Of a stretch of DNA of 64,000 nt, positions 12,228 to 24,162 are shown piece after piece. The stretch comes from Excoecaria cochinchinensis (Eukaryota; Streptophyta; Magnoliopsida; Malpighiales; Euphorbiaceae). The translations under genes and the position numbers were made by a program. Numbering within the stretch: the first letter of the stretch is position 1; every line of letters begins with the position of its first letter. Where the stretch lies: NCBI GenBank assembly GCA_947683425.1, contig CANTUQ010000004.1, positions 4,688,001-4,752,000 of the forward strand, written 5' to 3'. The notes under the pieces were generated by a model. It was not told the origin of the DNA. It saw only the letters and a program-made list of their open reading frames with translations, and made no database searches.

Positions 12228-12945
12228 AGTCTGCTTCAGACTTACAAAAATGGGAGAGTTGCTCTTCTGAGCTGCACCAAGTCTGCTCCAGACTTATAAA
12301 GTGCGAGGGTTCCATCTCCTAATAGTGGTGCGCCGAGTCTGCTCCAGACTTACAAAACGCGAGAATTGCTCTTCTGAGCTGCACCGAGTCTGCTCCAGAC
12401 TTACAAAGCGCGAGGGTTCCATCTCCTGATGGTGGTGCGTCGAGTCTGCTCCAGACTTACAAAATGCGAGAATTGCTCTTTTGACCTGCATCGAGTCTGC
12501 TCCAGACTTACAAAGTGCGAGGGTTCCATTTGCTGATGGTGGTGCGCCAAGCCTGCTCCAGACTTACAAAACGCGAGAGTTGCTCTTCTGAGCTGCACCG
12601 AGTCTGCTCCAGACTTACAAAGTGTGAGGGTTCCATCTCCTGATGGTGATGCACCGAGTTTGCTCCAGACTTACAAAACACGAGGATTGCTGTTCTGAGC
12701 TGCACCGAGTCTACTCCAGACTTACAAAGTGCGGGGGGTTCCATCTTCTGATGGTGATACGCCGAGTCTGCTCCAGACTTACAAAATGCAAGGATTGCTT
12801 TTTTGAGCTACACCGAGTCTGCTCCAGACTTACAAAGTGTGGGGGGTTCCATCTTCTGATTGTGATGCGCCGAGTCTGCTCTAGACTTAAAAAATGCGAG
12901 TATTGCTCTTCTGAGCTGCACCGAGTCTGCTCCGGACTTACAAAG
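12228..12945. repeat. 53/54-bp tandem array (107-bp dimer) in the F 3' untranslated region
   Basis: About fourteen copies of a core GAGTCTGCTCCAGACTTACA occur at 53-54 base spacing (near 12228, 12281, 12335, 12388, 12442, 12495, 12548, 12601, 12655, 12708, 12764, 12817, 12872, 12924). Alternate spacers differ (a 'tgctcttctgagctgca' type and a 'ggttccatctcctgatgg' type), giving a 107-bp higher-order unit. The core holds the dyad AGTCTG-CTC-CAGACT. It lies between pol and the 3' LTR. Arrays in this position are known in Tat/Ogre elements and can seed satellite DNA. Overlapping 60-107 codon frames on both strands are repeat artefacts. Confidence 0.92.
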
Positions 12946-14470
12946 TATGAGGGTTCCATCTCCTGATGGTGTTGGTTCTTGCTTGGATATTTCCTGCAAA
13001 GTTATCTGCATAGAAGTATATACAAGAAATTGTATGCATGACATGAGATGTAAATGCTTGCAAAAATGGGTAGACCACATCCTAGGTGGTCAAGGGTCCG
13101 TTAAGGATGCGGCTTGGCTGCTCCACCATGCCCCCAAGGATCCAGAAGAGTGTTATCTTGGCTTTTGGGACTTTGACCTGAAACCTATTCTGAAAAAACT
13201 CATTAGGTGTGCATCTTTGTCCCCCGGTTAACGAGCATATGCCTAGGATTCTGATTCATATCCCTACACCATACACTATCCGCTGAAGGGAAATCATCTG
13301 TAGTAATGCCGCCTTATCACTTCGGGCATTCGAAAGTCATTATTTTAAAGGTAGTGCCTCCCTTGTGGATCTTCACACTAGCTTTTCTTTGCGGGAAATG
13401 CGTCATTTCCGAATTTTCAGATAACCCTGTGCCTTATTTTTGCCTGAAAAGGACCTAACCCAATCCAGCGGCTTTTATTATTATTATTTGTTGTAGGACA
13501 GACTACCTGTTTCCAGGTTTTCACCCTGCCCTTTGGCCTAAATTTTACTTAGAGCGCCAATTAAGGTTTTCATTTCTAACGGCCTTTTTTTTTTAGGTGC
13601 GGCTATAAGAAAAACTGAAGCTACTATCAGAGCCTCCTTTTATAGCAATCGGCAATTATTCACTGAGATATCTTCCCTTGAGCAGCGATTATATCCCCTT
13701 GCCTCCTCCGACGAAGGTGTTGTACGATTGGGTGAGGTGGCTAACAAGGGTCAACTCCTTACGCCCCTGGCTCTCCTTTCTGTTCTATCACGGCAATTTC
13801 CTGAGACCACTTTGGATATCATCGCCTATTGCATTTGATAGTTCAGAGGGATTCAAGATGTCATGAGGCATCCTCTATCTTTCCAAGGTGCCATCCCATC
13901 CTCAGTCTTTACCCTTAGGTACCATAGCCCCGGATACGGTTGCTTACAAAAACTGTCATACCGCAAATCAGAAACTACACCTTTGCCCCCACAAGTGCGC
14001 ATAATCGGTGGGTGTTTAGTCCCGCATCTGATAACAGGGACCATCGACTTAGGCATCTGGCCAGTGAGAGCAGGAGCAGAGTGTAGCCATTTAGATTTCA
14101 CACATTCAGTAATGAATGGCGTTTCTTTTTTTATAAAAGAACTAAGAAATGATGAGTTGAATTGCTTTTGTTTTATGTATTTGCAAAGACTGTGTGCATT
14201 TCAACATGATTTCTCCATACATGATCACCATTTAACATAGATTTAGAATACAAAATTAAATTTAATCTCAAAATGGATCTTGAAAGCATAAAAACTCCTA
14301 TTTCCAATCAACCCTCTCGGGTTTTCTTGATTGGACATTTTCTCTCAAGCCTCTAATTTTTGACCAAGATGCCTTTTTTCGATTTTCATCCTGACGAGGC
14401 GCCCAATTTTAGCAAGGCCGCCTTTTTCGATTTTCAACCCACGGGGCATTTATTCTCTTCTTTTGATTTT
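12946..14470. other. F 3' untranslated region without a recognisable gene
   Basis: About 1.5 kb of mixed composition between the tandem array and the last pol remnant. Short frames exist on both strands (for example 13863-14240 plus, 13853-14101 minus) but none shows a family I recognise. Two near-copies of 'gccttttttcgattttca' lie at about 14371 and 14422. I assign it to F because it lies within its terminal repeats. Confidence 0.5.
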
Positions 14471-14479
14471 TAGTCTTTA

Positions 14480-14640
14480 GCCATGGACCTTCTTGAGTCT
14501 GTTGATCTTGACCGATTACCCGAGCTCATCTCCATTGCTGTCTGTTAGAATTGTTACTCCCTTGCATACTAATCTCTTAAGAACAAACCTTCCTATGTTG
14601 GCCTAAATTTACCTTGTATGTCAAGGATTCTTGGTTTCAT
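14480..14640 (-). pseudogene. pol: Element F pol, integrase C-terminal remnant
   Basis: The minus strand shows a block reading GKFRPT then a stop in place of Trp, followed by EGLF, and further down an ILTDSNGDEL block after a frame change. This resembles the GPY/F-like C-terminal region after the integrase core of Tat-type gypsy elements (GKFRPNW-x-GP pattern). Stops and frame changes break it. It lies in the correct order downstream of the integrase core remnant at 14770-15170. Confidence 0.5.
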
Positions 14641-14769
14641 TTGCTTGGAGACTGAATCTCCTCCTTTCCAGTAGTGCTTCCTGACCTTCTTTCTGAGTGA
14701 TTAAACAAGTCTTTTCTGATAGATTCGGTTGTGATAATAAGCCTGCGACCTATTCTTGTCTAATATGTT

Positions 14770-15170
14770 CGAATGTTGCAATCGCTTCGAACCATCTTGG
14801 CCAAGATCTTCTTGACATTCTTGTTAACAGCCCCCTACTACCCCATTGGCTTGAGGGCAATACGGGGAGGACTTGTGATGCTTGATGATATACTTATGGA
14901 GAGACTCACTAGCTCTAGGCATAAACAGCTCTTCCGTCCTTGAACCTTACGTGGTATGGGGGACCAAATCAACATATCAGATTTCTTTTGATGAACCTGT
15001 CCATACCCCGAGCATCGACTTTCCTGAAGGACCCGACTTCTGTCTACTTAGTGAAATAGGTGATAGCAACCATGGCGGACCTATGTCCGTTTGAGTTCGT
15101 AGGGTGGACTTCCCCTAAGATATCTATTCCCCAAACTTCGAGCAATCCGTATCAATTATAAGTCAATAGA
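14770..15170 (-). pseudogene. pol: Element F pol, integrase core remnant
   Basis: The minus strand reads VWGIDILGEVHPTNSNG, then MVAITYFTK-stop-TEV, RFIKRNLIC-stop-FG, then PQANGVVG followed after a frame change by AVNKNVKKILAKM. These match, in order, the DDE core of Tat/Ogre integrase (WGIDIIG, AIDYFTKWVEA, and the block around the catalytic Glu). In AIDYFTKW the Asp is replaced by Thr, the Trp codons have become stops, and there is at least one frameshift. The gene cannot be functional. Confidence 0.65.
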
Positions 15171-15179
15171 ACCCTTTCG

Positions 15180-15290
15180 GTCCTTTTCAAGAAGAATGGA
15201 AAAATACAGGTATGTGTAGATCAATGGGATTTGAACAAAGCTTGCCCCCAAGTAACTTTACCATGCCCTTTGGTGATCATTTTTTTTTTG
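15180..15290 (+). pseudogene. pol: Element F pol, reverse-transcriptase fragment in inverted orientation
   Basis: The plus strand reads KKNGKIQVCVDQWDLNKACP, with a following frame giving SNFTMPFGDH. This is the conserved RT block (VKKxDGKIRVCVDYRDLNKACPKDDFPLPxID type). It is on the plus strand, while gag, the RT N-terminal block (15480-15570) and the integrase of the same element are on the minus strand. It abuts the integrase remnant, so a small internal inversion with loss of the rest of RT and RNase H is the simplest reading. Confidence 0.6.
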
Positions 15291-15479
15291 TTTTTTTTTT
15301 TGCACACATTTTTTTTTCGCTCTCCAGCAAGCTTCGTCCAAATCCTGATAGTTTACACATACACGCACTTCTCTTCTTAACCATTAGGGATGTCGTTGAC
15401 CCACCAAGTTGGGCATTGCGCTTCAGTAAAACTTTTGGCTCTGGTTTTGCTTGTGGGTTCCCCCTTTTAACCTTTCCTA

Positions 15480-15579
15480 TCCCTCCTGGCTTGAATCTTC
15501 TGAGCTTCTGCTTGATTGATTCATGTTCGGGATACACTGGCATAGCGTGTTCGGTGGCTTCATAATCATCTCCTGGCAT
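15480..15579 (-). pseudogene. pol: Element F pol, block preceding the RT domain
   Basis: The minus strand reads YPEHESIKQKLRRFKP. The KQKLRR-x-KP block comes just before the RT domain in Tat-type pol proteins. Downstream sequence on this strand loses the RT match, consistent with the adjacent inversion and deletion. Confidence 0.5.
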
Positions 15580-15959
15580 GTCTTCATAGGTCCAGGCAAA
15601 GACTTCTTATTTCATTTTTTTCTCTCTTTTACTCTCTCTTCAAGTGTCATAACAGATACTATCAAGATTTTCTTTGGGTTCCCCAGAGTTCTAAGATTAA
15701 ATGAAATGGCATCATTTGAATCATTATTAAATATGAATGTGTCATGATTATGCATAGTGAAATCACAAGAAAATATCACACAGATGAGTGGAATCATTTG
15801 TTTCATTTAAAAAAAACCAGAATTAAAAATATCGTCATTAAATAGTTCAAAAATAAAAAGAACATCTGAATAGCTATCCTCTTCCTGTTTCCACAAGCAC
15901 AGACACTTTGGCCAATGGCTTATCATAATCTACGAGGACCGTCTTCCTCCTCCATTTAA

Positions 15960-16304
15960 GTACTCAATTTGTCTTCCTCTCTTTCTTCCGCTCTTTTGGG
16001 TCAGAGATCTGCTTACTATCAATGAGGTCTTGAACCTGGTCCCTTAATGTCCGACAATAGTCTATCAAATGCAATATTGATCCGCTCTGTAGTTAGGCTG
16101 CCCCTGGCTTCTGGCGGGCTTAGGAGGCAATGGCTGTAACATCCCCTTTTCCATTATCTTCTTAAAAACCCATGATAAGGATCTACCCAAATCAGAATAG
16201 ATCCTTTGATTCATTTTCGTGTTTGGCACTCCCATCCTCTTAATATTGCCCTTACCGTCGTTGCGGATACCCGGACTTTTGTATCTCAGAGCATGCATTC
16301 TCAC
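15960..16304 (-). pseudogene. gag: Element F, partial second copy of the gag zinc-knuckle region
   Basis: The minus strand reads IYSDLGRSLSWVFKKIMEKG, LQPLPPKPARSQGQPNYRA and then, in a shifted frame, HLIDYCRTLRDQVQDLIDSK. This parallels the main gag (RYFSNLGWPLSSVLKRLIKE ... PKPARTQGQP ... HLTDNCVTLRHQIQDLIDSK) at about 16880-17100. So part of gag is present twice about 0.9 kb apart, diverged and out of frame. It could be a duplication or a patch from a related element. Confidence 0.6.
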
Positions 16305-16584
16305 TGGATCTTCCCACCCTCTGACATGATGTTATACTCTAGAGTAGGCCTCTTACTTCCTCTTTGCCCAACGGGTATCTCAAGTGGCTCCTTGCCTCTG
16401 GACTTGGAAGTGCAAGGAGAGGCTGCGGTCGCCACTGTATAGGCCTTCTCGACAGTGGCTGGCTCAACCCGGTTAAAGGTAGTTGCCATCAATTGGGCTT
16501 GAAGGACTAGTGCCATGGCATCTATTCTTTCCTTAATCATGGCCGAAAACCTTTTTCAAGCTCCTCAAACCTCCTATCCATCTC

Positions 16585-18172
16585 CTAGGCTATTAAGGCA
16601 TGAGTCTCTTCGATCGATCGCGAAAGGTCAGCCACTCTTACTGCCTGTTCGGCTCCCTCTGGTTTTCCTTCCTCATCTTCCTCCCCACTTTTGATGGTGG
16701 ACCAATAATCTATCACCACTATGGAAACCCCTTCTTCAACTGTCACAGGGCGAGTGATGGCGATGTGTCCATTACTAAACAAGTCTTGTAGAACATACCA
16801 TTTAGGCAGGCTTGAACCAATCATAAAAATAGGTGGTGGCACAGTGCTATAGTCGGACTTCTTCTTGCCCTCTCTTCGTTCAGGATCCGTGATCTGCTTA
16901 CTATCGATCAGATCCTGAATCTGGTGCCTTAGCGTCACGCAATTGTCTGTCAAATGCAATGTATGTTGGTGAAAGGCACAATATTCATGTTCTTTATGCC
17001 CCGGCTGTCCTTGGGTCCTGGCTGGCTTGGGTTGTAGCTTTCCCTCCTTTATCAATCTTTTCAATACCGAGGACAAAGGCCAACCCAGATTTGAGAAGTA
17101 CCTCTGACTGACCCCTGTTGTCGATACCTTAGCTGTCTTCCCACTTCTACTGCCACTGCTGGAGCTCACTGACCTGGTTGTCCCTTGATTGGTATAGCCC
17201 TTCTTGGCGTAAGCCTCACTGTTTGCCCTCCTGGCCATATATTCTCCTTCTACCTCTATAGCAATGTCCTTCAAGGATTCCCAGTCCTTCAACCCTTTCA
17301 TCTTTAGTCCATCTCTCAGGTAAGGGATAGCATTTTGAATGAACAATCGGATCTGGTCGGGGGTATCAGGTTTGCGCTTCATTTCCATAACTCTGTTCCT
17401 CCACCAAGTGAGGTGCTCATGAAAAGACTCCCCGACCTTCTGCTGCAGCAGCTCTAAATCCTTTAATGTGACCTCCATTCCAGTACTACAATCATATTGT
17501 TTTAGGAACTCTTCGGTCAACAAGTCCCAGTCTTCTTTGGACCTTCTGTCCAACCTGTGGTACCAGTCTATGGCGGCCCCTGTGAGACTCAGACAAAAGT
17601 ACTCTATCTTCTGCTTCCTTGTCAAAGTTGTTCCCTTCATGACCAATGAGTATTGCTTAATGTGTGCAGTGGGATTGAAAGTGCCATCAAACTTGGGAAT
17701 GTCAGGCATTTTAAAATTTTGAGGGACCAAATCATCACTATCCAGCTCCCGATCTTCAGGGTTCATTCCTCCCCTACCTTCAACATCCTTGTCATGGCTT
17801 CAAACTCCTCCTCCATCTTTCTCCACATCATATCATCCAGCTTGGGCGACTTCCCTTTCACTACCATAAGTTCCTCTGGCTCCTCCCATACGTCAACTTC
17901 GGATTTTAGGCCCTCTCTACGTTCAACAGGCACTGGCGCTTTTGGCTCAACTGCAGGTGGATCAATTACCGCTGGGAGATCCTCTCTAACAGCCCTTTAT
18001 TCATCTTGCTCCCTAATTAGATCGGCAGCCTGTTGCCCAGCAGGCAGGGCCAGGGTAGTGGCAATGTTAGTCATCATTGCCATCATTCTAGCCTCAAACT
18101 CTTCCAACCTTTTCCCACTTCTTCAGTGAACATCGCCCTAGTTGTATCAGAACCACTTGATGGATTAGCCAT
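16585..18172 (-). pseudogene. gag: Element F gag (Tat/Ogre-like)
   Basis: The main open part is 16585-17766 (393 codons). It holds a retrotransposon gag/capsid domain near residues 20-170 (motifs PKFDGTFNPTAHIKQY, AIDWYHRL, ESFHEHLTWWRNRV), a Ser-rich linker, and a CAFHQHTLHLTDNC block typical of the modified knuckle of Tat-type gag. Upstream on the same strand coding-like sequence continues to an ATG at 18172 (MANPSSGSDTTRAMF, then ARMMAMMTNIATTLALPAGQ), but it needs two frame changes and contains a TAA, so the intact frame at 17766 is probably not the original start. Gag would form the virus-like particle. About 16305-16584 continues as weak coding-like sequence. Confidence 0.75.
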
Positions 18173-19243
18173 GCTTGTCTCTATTGATGATTCTGAACCC
18201 TGACCTGACACTAGCTCTGGGGGAATCTTTCTTAGTCGACCATCGGGACCTCTAAACCACCTGAACGAATCTATAATGGCTGCAAAACACCTTTGTTAGG
18301 ATGATGCATGATTGACATGTAATGCATGATCGTGCTATGCAGATGGTCCTCGATGAGTGAAAGATTAATAGATTATAATGATACGATGCAATGCATGGAA
18401 AAAATTATACGTAGGATGATATGTACATGTGAAAAATAATATGCAGACAAAGGATATACACACAGACAGATGAAATGCATATGTGTTTTTTTTTATTATT
18501 ATCATGCATAAATAACACGCGATGCATAAGCATGCTGTGCAGCGTCCACAACCATATGCAAGTAAATAGATCCTTCCAACTTTATCACTCCCACACACGA
18601 GGTCGTACGGTCTCTTTCCTAGGTGGGGCTTGATCCATTGATTAACGGGGAACCCAATGGATGCGTATGGTGCACGATGGAAAATCGGCAGCATAACACT
18701 CTTAATTTAAAGCACATGCGTATGGGTTTTGGCCATTACATATTCGAACAATTCAATTAACTTAAGGTGAACCTACCGGGGCATGAAAGCCTTTGATAAA
18801 AGACCCCTTAATTTGCTTAATTTTGTTTAATACGTAATGACCCACATCACAAGCATTGTATTAAGGAACATGTCACCTAGTGGAAGATTCTATTTGCCAT
18901 TACATGGGCTTTGGTCAAGGTGGTGATACTTTAGGTCTACCCAAGCATGGTCCCTGCCAACGGGTCTAGCTCATAACGAGCATAGCGACCAATCGGGTCT
19001 CTATTTGATATACCATTAATGGTACTAGGCTTGGGTTGGTGATTATCCTTGACACTTCCCTACAATGAGTGAACGTAGGGTCGTAATTCGGGAACGCACT
19101 GAGGTAAGATAGGGGACCAACTAACATAGTTCTAAGGCCCTAAAATGATGCAATGCAATTTTCGAAAAGAGATAGAATTTTAATTTTTAAAAACTCAATT
19201 ATACATTTCAACCAAAATACTTTTAGAGCAAAGTCACAAACAA
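18173..19243 (-). other. Element F leader (5' untranslated region)
   Basis: Between the primer site and gag on the minus strand. No ORF of note; short simple-sequence patches (ttttttttatta near 18490). Nothing else supported. Confidence 0.5.
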
Positions 19244-19261
19244 TCCCCAGTGGAGTCGCCA
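19244..19261 (-). other. Primer-binding site of element F (tRNA-Arg type)
   Basis: The minus strand reads TGGCGACTCCACTGGGGA one base inside the 5' LTR end. Tat/Ogre elements use a closely similar tRNA-Arg site. The assignment to tRNA-Arg is from memory of the family; the position next to the LTR is seen directly. Confidence 0.75.
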
Positions 19262-20439
19262 CTATGACGCGCGCCGAACCTAGCAAAGGCCCTCATTGAA
19301 CCCGCTTTTAGGATTCGAGGGATTGGTTTGCATCTTTTAATCTTGGATGCCATGAGACATCTTGGATGTCTCCTTTCCAATAGAACATTGGAAAGGATCA
19401 TCTAGCCTCACGACACCTTTAGGCACCTTTGAGGTATTTTGGAGTTGCCACCCAATTTACAAGAAATTGCGAAAGGTCTCTAACCTCTTATCGGTCTAGA
19501 CCAGAGATTGGTATTCGGAACGCCTCTCTTATTTATGCTTTAGTTAATTATAAATGAGTTTTTAACTTCCTAAAATTCTATCTCTTATCTCACACGATTC
19601 ATGCATTTAATTAAAGCGCACTACAAGCATTCAAAAGCAATAAAAGGAAGGCGATAAAGAAAGTGGTAAATAAAGCAATAAAGGAAAGCAGTAAACACAC
19701 CAAGCACACAATTACAAGGGAAATTGGGGCGAAATACAACCCCTATAAATGAAGATTGAAAAACGTAAATTGGGACGAAATACAATCCCAAAAAGAAAAC
19801 TAAATGATATTGCCCCAAAATTAATTACAAGGGCCCAAAAGAAAATGAACATAAATTTAAACAATTAAACAAAATCAAACATACACAAGACATACATAAA
19901 TTGGGACATTCGTTTGGTTTAGGAACATTGGTTCCTTCGCATTTGTTTTGAAGAGGGATCGAAGAGTTAATTGATTGCTAGTTCGAAAAATCGGGATGAG
20001 TGATCCCATTTTTGGAGAAAATTTAACTCTTCGTTTTATTATGTCATTTTATATTATTTGGCTAAAATGAGGGACATTGGTCCCAATTTTATTAGTAAAA
20101 ATTCCAATTTAATTATAGAAATACTTTGGTATTTTTTATCTCACGCGTGAATAAAGAAAATATTTATTATACAAGTAAACACAACACAAAGAGAAGGAAT
20201 AGGAAAGGTCTCACCAAACAACGCGGCCTCCTACGCGTGGTGACCCATCCGAGAGGTCTCAGGAATGCCCCCATAATGCAACTAAAAATAAATCTCAGAC
20301 AGAAAATAATATCAAAAATATTAGTAATAATTCTAAAAATTAACCAAGTAAAGACGAATTGAATACAAAAACATTAATGTGATATGTAAACAATTTACAT
20401 GCGAAGAGAATCAAGAGCAAATCATACGAACAATGACAA

Positions 20440-20965
<526 letters not shown>

Positions 20966-21629
20966 CAATAATAAACGTTGACAGTGATGAAAGGATGGTA
21001 CGAAAAATGATAATGAAAAATGGAAAAGCCAACAGTAGCAACAATATAAAGGAACTAGAAAAGCAACAACGGAACATGGCAATAATAACAAAAAAGTAAC
21101 AATATTAACAACAATAAATAATATACCAAAATAAATGAGAATGGGTCCAAAAATGTTTTCCCTCAGAATTATAGATCGGAAAATAGGATGCCTTGATCCG
21201 TTCTCCTTGTCGAATTTACGGTGATAAACACCCGAAGAAAATATAAAAATCTGGGTTTTAAATAAATTAGCTCAAGAAAATATTTTTTATGGGATGAATA
21301 AGCAAAGAAAATTAATTTTTCTTGCTCAAATCAAACCCAAGATGATTTGTTTGTTAGAGAAGAAAAAAATAAAACTTGAGAAAATGCTTAAGAAATTTTT
21401 TGAAGAAGAAAAAGGTTTGCTCAAGAGAAAACTAAACTCCTCCTTTTTTGAATAAAATTGTAGTCCCCTATGAAATGAAGGGAAGCTCCCATTTGTTTCC
21501 CTGTCTTTGTCCCAAAATAGGAAAAGACAAATGCTCTTTTAATTTTCGTTACCCAAAAATAACATAAAAGCATGTAACCAATTTTTTACAGACTGAAAAA
21601 TTGGAAAAAAACTGACCAAGGAAGCGCAG

Positions 21630-21935
21630 GAAAAAGCGACCGCGCAAAGGGGCAAAACTGCCCATGCGAAGCCCCCGCGACGCACGGCCCTATGGGCTAT
21701 GGGCGCACGTCGTGGCAGTGAGACACGCGCCTCGGCAGGCGAGGAGCACCCCGTGGCACGCGTCTCGCTGCAGGCGAGGCGCACCCCAGGGGCGAGCGCG
21801 CCCTCGACGACGCGCGTTCTAGGGGCGCGTGTGCCCTCGGTAGCTCAAGCGCGCTCGTAGGCACGCGTAGCCCTCGCGACGTGCGTGCCTGCAGGTGCAC
21901 GCCACCCTCGCGCGGGCGTAGCCTACACACGTGGC
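21630..21935. repeat. GC-rich repeat cassette, F 5' LTR
   Basis: Repeats of gcgcgcc, ggcgaggcgcaccc, cgcgtctcgc and similar units. It is in the same LTR position as 11592-11870 but with visibly different repeat order, so the cassette evolves faster than the surrounding LTR. Confidence 0.7.
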
Positions 21936-22550
21936 ACACGAAAAGAGACTACAAAATAAAATAAAAATAAAAACAAAAACAAAAATAAAAAGAATATAGA
22001 ATTTTTTTTTTAAGGGAATTTTCGACAAGAAAGACATCATTTTTGGGACCTTTACTCGTGGCAAGTACCACTCTCATCATCGGGTAATCCTGATCTTGGA
22101 TCGCCTCGAAACCCGGTGTCTACAAAGGGAAAAGCAAAAATCGGAGAAGCAAGAGCTCATTAAATATTAGGAGCATAGGCCACGAGGTTTGGGAACTAAC
22201 CCTTTAAATGTATTGGCATGTTTTGTGTTTGCTTGTATAATTAGACTAAGTATGAACTAAATTAGTAGTAGGAATCCCTAAAGATGTAAATAAATAAGTT
22301 GATTAGGTTTAATAGCTTATGAAACTAATGTTGTGCTCATGACGATTTGAGTGGAATGTTAAGTATTGAGCTATATAAGTGTGCCATGTGAATGGTGTGA
22401 AAGTGGTTGTGATTTGTGTTCAATTGAGTAAGATTGGCTTAATGGAAATCAGGTATGTGTTAATTGTTATTGTTGTAAAATGAGTTGGTTTGAATGACAA
22501 AAAGGGAAATGAGCTTTGAGGTCTTGAAAGTGATATGAGAATTGAGATAG

Positions 22551-22955
22551 GGAGCACAGTTGTGCTTTAGTATAACACAACTGTGTTTTGGTGTTTTTGC
22601 ATAGGTTACGGTGACAACCAAATTGGTTGTGACCGTAAGGTATGCAGGAACTCCATTCTGCCTGACTGAGTATGGCATGTCACGGTGACAACCAAATTGG
22701 TTGTGACCGTGAGGTGCCAAAGTTTGCATTCTGCCCGCAAGTGTGAAGTATCTCACGGTGACAACCAAAATGGTTGTGACCGTGAGATACTGGTTGTGAC
22801 CATTAGATACCTCATTTTACATTATTTTTGAGAGTGCTTGGTATCCCACGGTGGCAACAAAATTGGTTGTGACCGTGAGGTACCTTGACTTGCTTTCTGT
22901 TTTGAAGACCTCAGTATGTCACGATGACAACCAAATTGGTTGTGACCGTGAGGTA
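22551..22955. repeat. Palindrome cassette of LTR G (five long dyads)
   Basis: Five copies of a 33-41 base inverted repeat with half-site CTCACGGTGACAACCAA lie at about 22606-22638, 22680-22712, 22749-22790, 22844-22880 and 22919-22953. In copies 1 and 2 the arms pair fully except one symmetric G opposite G (the GTGAC in both halves). A smaller pair of CACAACTGTG-type dyads precedes them at 22551-22590. Spacers between copies are unrelated AT-rich sequence, so this is not a simple tandem repeat. Confidence 0.9.
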
Positions 22956-23791
22956 CCCTGTTACTCTTATTTATTTTGGTTTGTTAATTGTGTGGCTTTT
23001 AACTAAGCTCATGGCTATTTTTATATGAGCATGATATCAAGGTTATATGAATCAAATATACATATAAATATGATGATGAAAGATTGCAAATACTTGTTGG
23101 TTAATGATTTAATTACAAGTTATCCAAGAGTTATAAGATGTATAAAAGAATAATGTGAATTTGTTAATGCTTTTTAAATATGCGAAGTGAAGAATTTGGT
23201 GTTGGTTTATGTATGTGCTATTGGAATTAACAACTATGAAACCAATAATGAAATTAATCAACTTTAGCCTGCGAGAGTGGATCGATAGGCATGCCTATAG
23301 GGTCAAATGCTGCAGCCCAATGCGTCCGATTCCTCTGGAATCACAATGCAAAATAAATCCTTGCTGGATTCTTTAATGTGGAATATTGATCTTGTTAAGT
23401 TACGCTACCTTAGGGTACAAATGCGTATATGTGTATCCACGGATACAATGAAATTATAGTACCTCAGGGGTACCAATGCGATACCCGTTATACCCGTCAT
23501 TGAATTGCAGGCAACCTAAATATAAAAGATCAGGATAATCTTAATGGTTAAGTTGATGTGTGAATCCTTTGTATTTGATGAATCTATGCCAACCTATGTA
23601 TGCTTATCAGACATGTGATTAAATAGTTGTATATGCCAATCAATGCATGCTTTAGGAAAATATGAATTAGTGACAATGCTGTGAGTGAAATAATATATAA
23701 ATGTTTTAGACTTGTAGGCCTAAGCATGATCCTAGTATGATGCATGTTTAATATTAATGCTATGTTTGAGCCTGTATGTGATATATGTGTT

Positions 23792-23840
23792 CCCCACTAA
23801 GCATTATCGCTTAGCACGGGTTCTTTCAAATCCATGTAGG
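23792..23840 (+). promoter_or_regulatory. Conserved hairpin box with acceptor-like site, LTR G
   Basis: CCCCACTAAGC-ATTATC-GCTTAGCACG forms a stem with CTAAGC/GCTTAG arms. TGTAG|GT follows (AG at 23838-23839). Paired with the donor at 22453 it would bound an intron of about 1.39 kb that includes the palindrome cassette. Confidence 0.45.
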
Positions 23841-24162
23841 TTCGGACGTGAGGTGATTTTGGAGGGACAAATCCACGTTAGCAACGATCAACACTAGGGC
23901 TACATCTTTAGTGTAGGTTTTGGGGTTTAACTATGTGTTTGTACAAGTTATGTAAGATATTATTTTTGGAAATAGAAAATATGTAAAGTTGTTATAACTA
24001 AGTATTGTAAACTTAATGAATGCCTGTATATATATGTAAGTGTGTGAGTATGTTGGAAGGCATGGGAACTTATGATGTATGATGCATGAGAATGTATGCT
24101 AATGATGAAATTTTATTATTCGTGTTGTTGGTATGAAATTGTGATATTAAAGCTTGTGTGAG

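Larger units (their letters stand above)
22130..24162 (+). repeat. Solo LTR G, main piece
   Basis: Continues G after the F insertion. It holds the putative core promoter and donor (about 22373-22454), the palindromic cassette, the GGCATGCC box (gataggcatgcctata near 23288) and the hairpin and acceptor box. Its right end gtgag (24158-24162) is the target-site copy for F'. No ORF is meaningful; the frame at 22460-22768 is produced by the cassette. Confidence 0.8.

Noticed and set aside
12228..12945. CRISPR-like array of dyad repeats with spacers
   Set aside because: Alternate spacers are themselves repeated in a 107-bp dimer, no cas genes are present, and the context is a plant Tat-type element.
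13853..14240. Overlapping frames of 82 and 125 codons on opposite strands
   Set aside because: No domain is recognisable and both lie in the 3' untranslated part of F; left unassigned.
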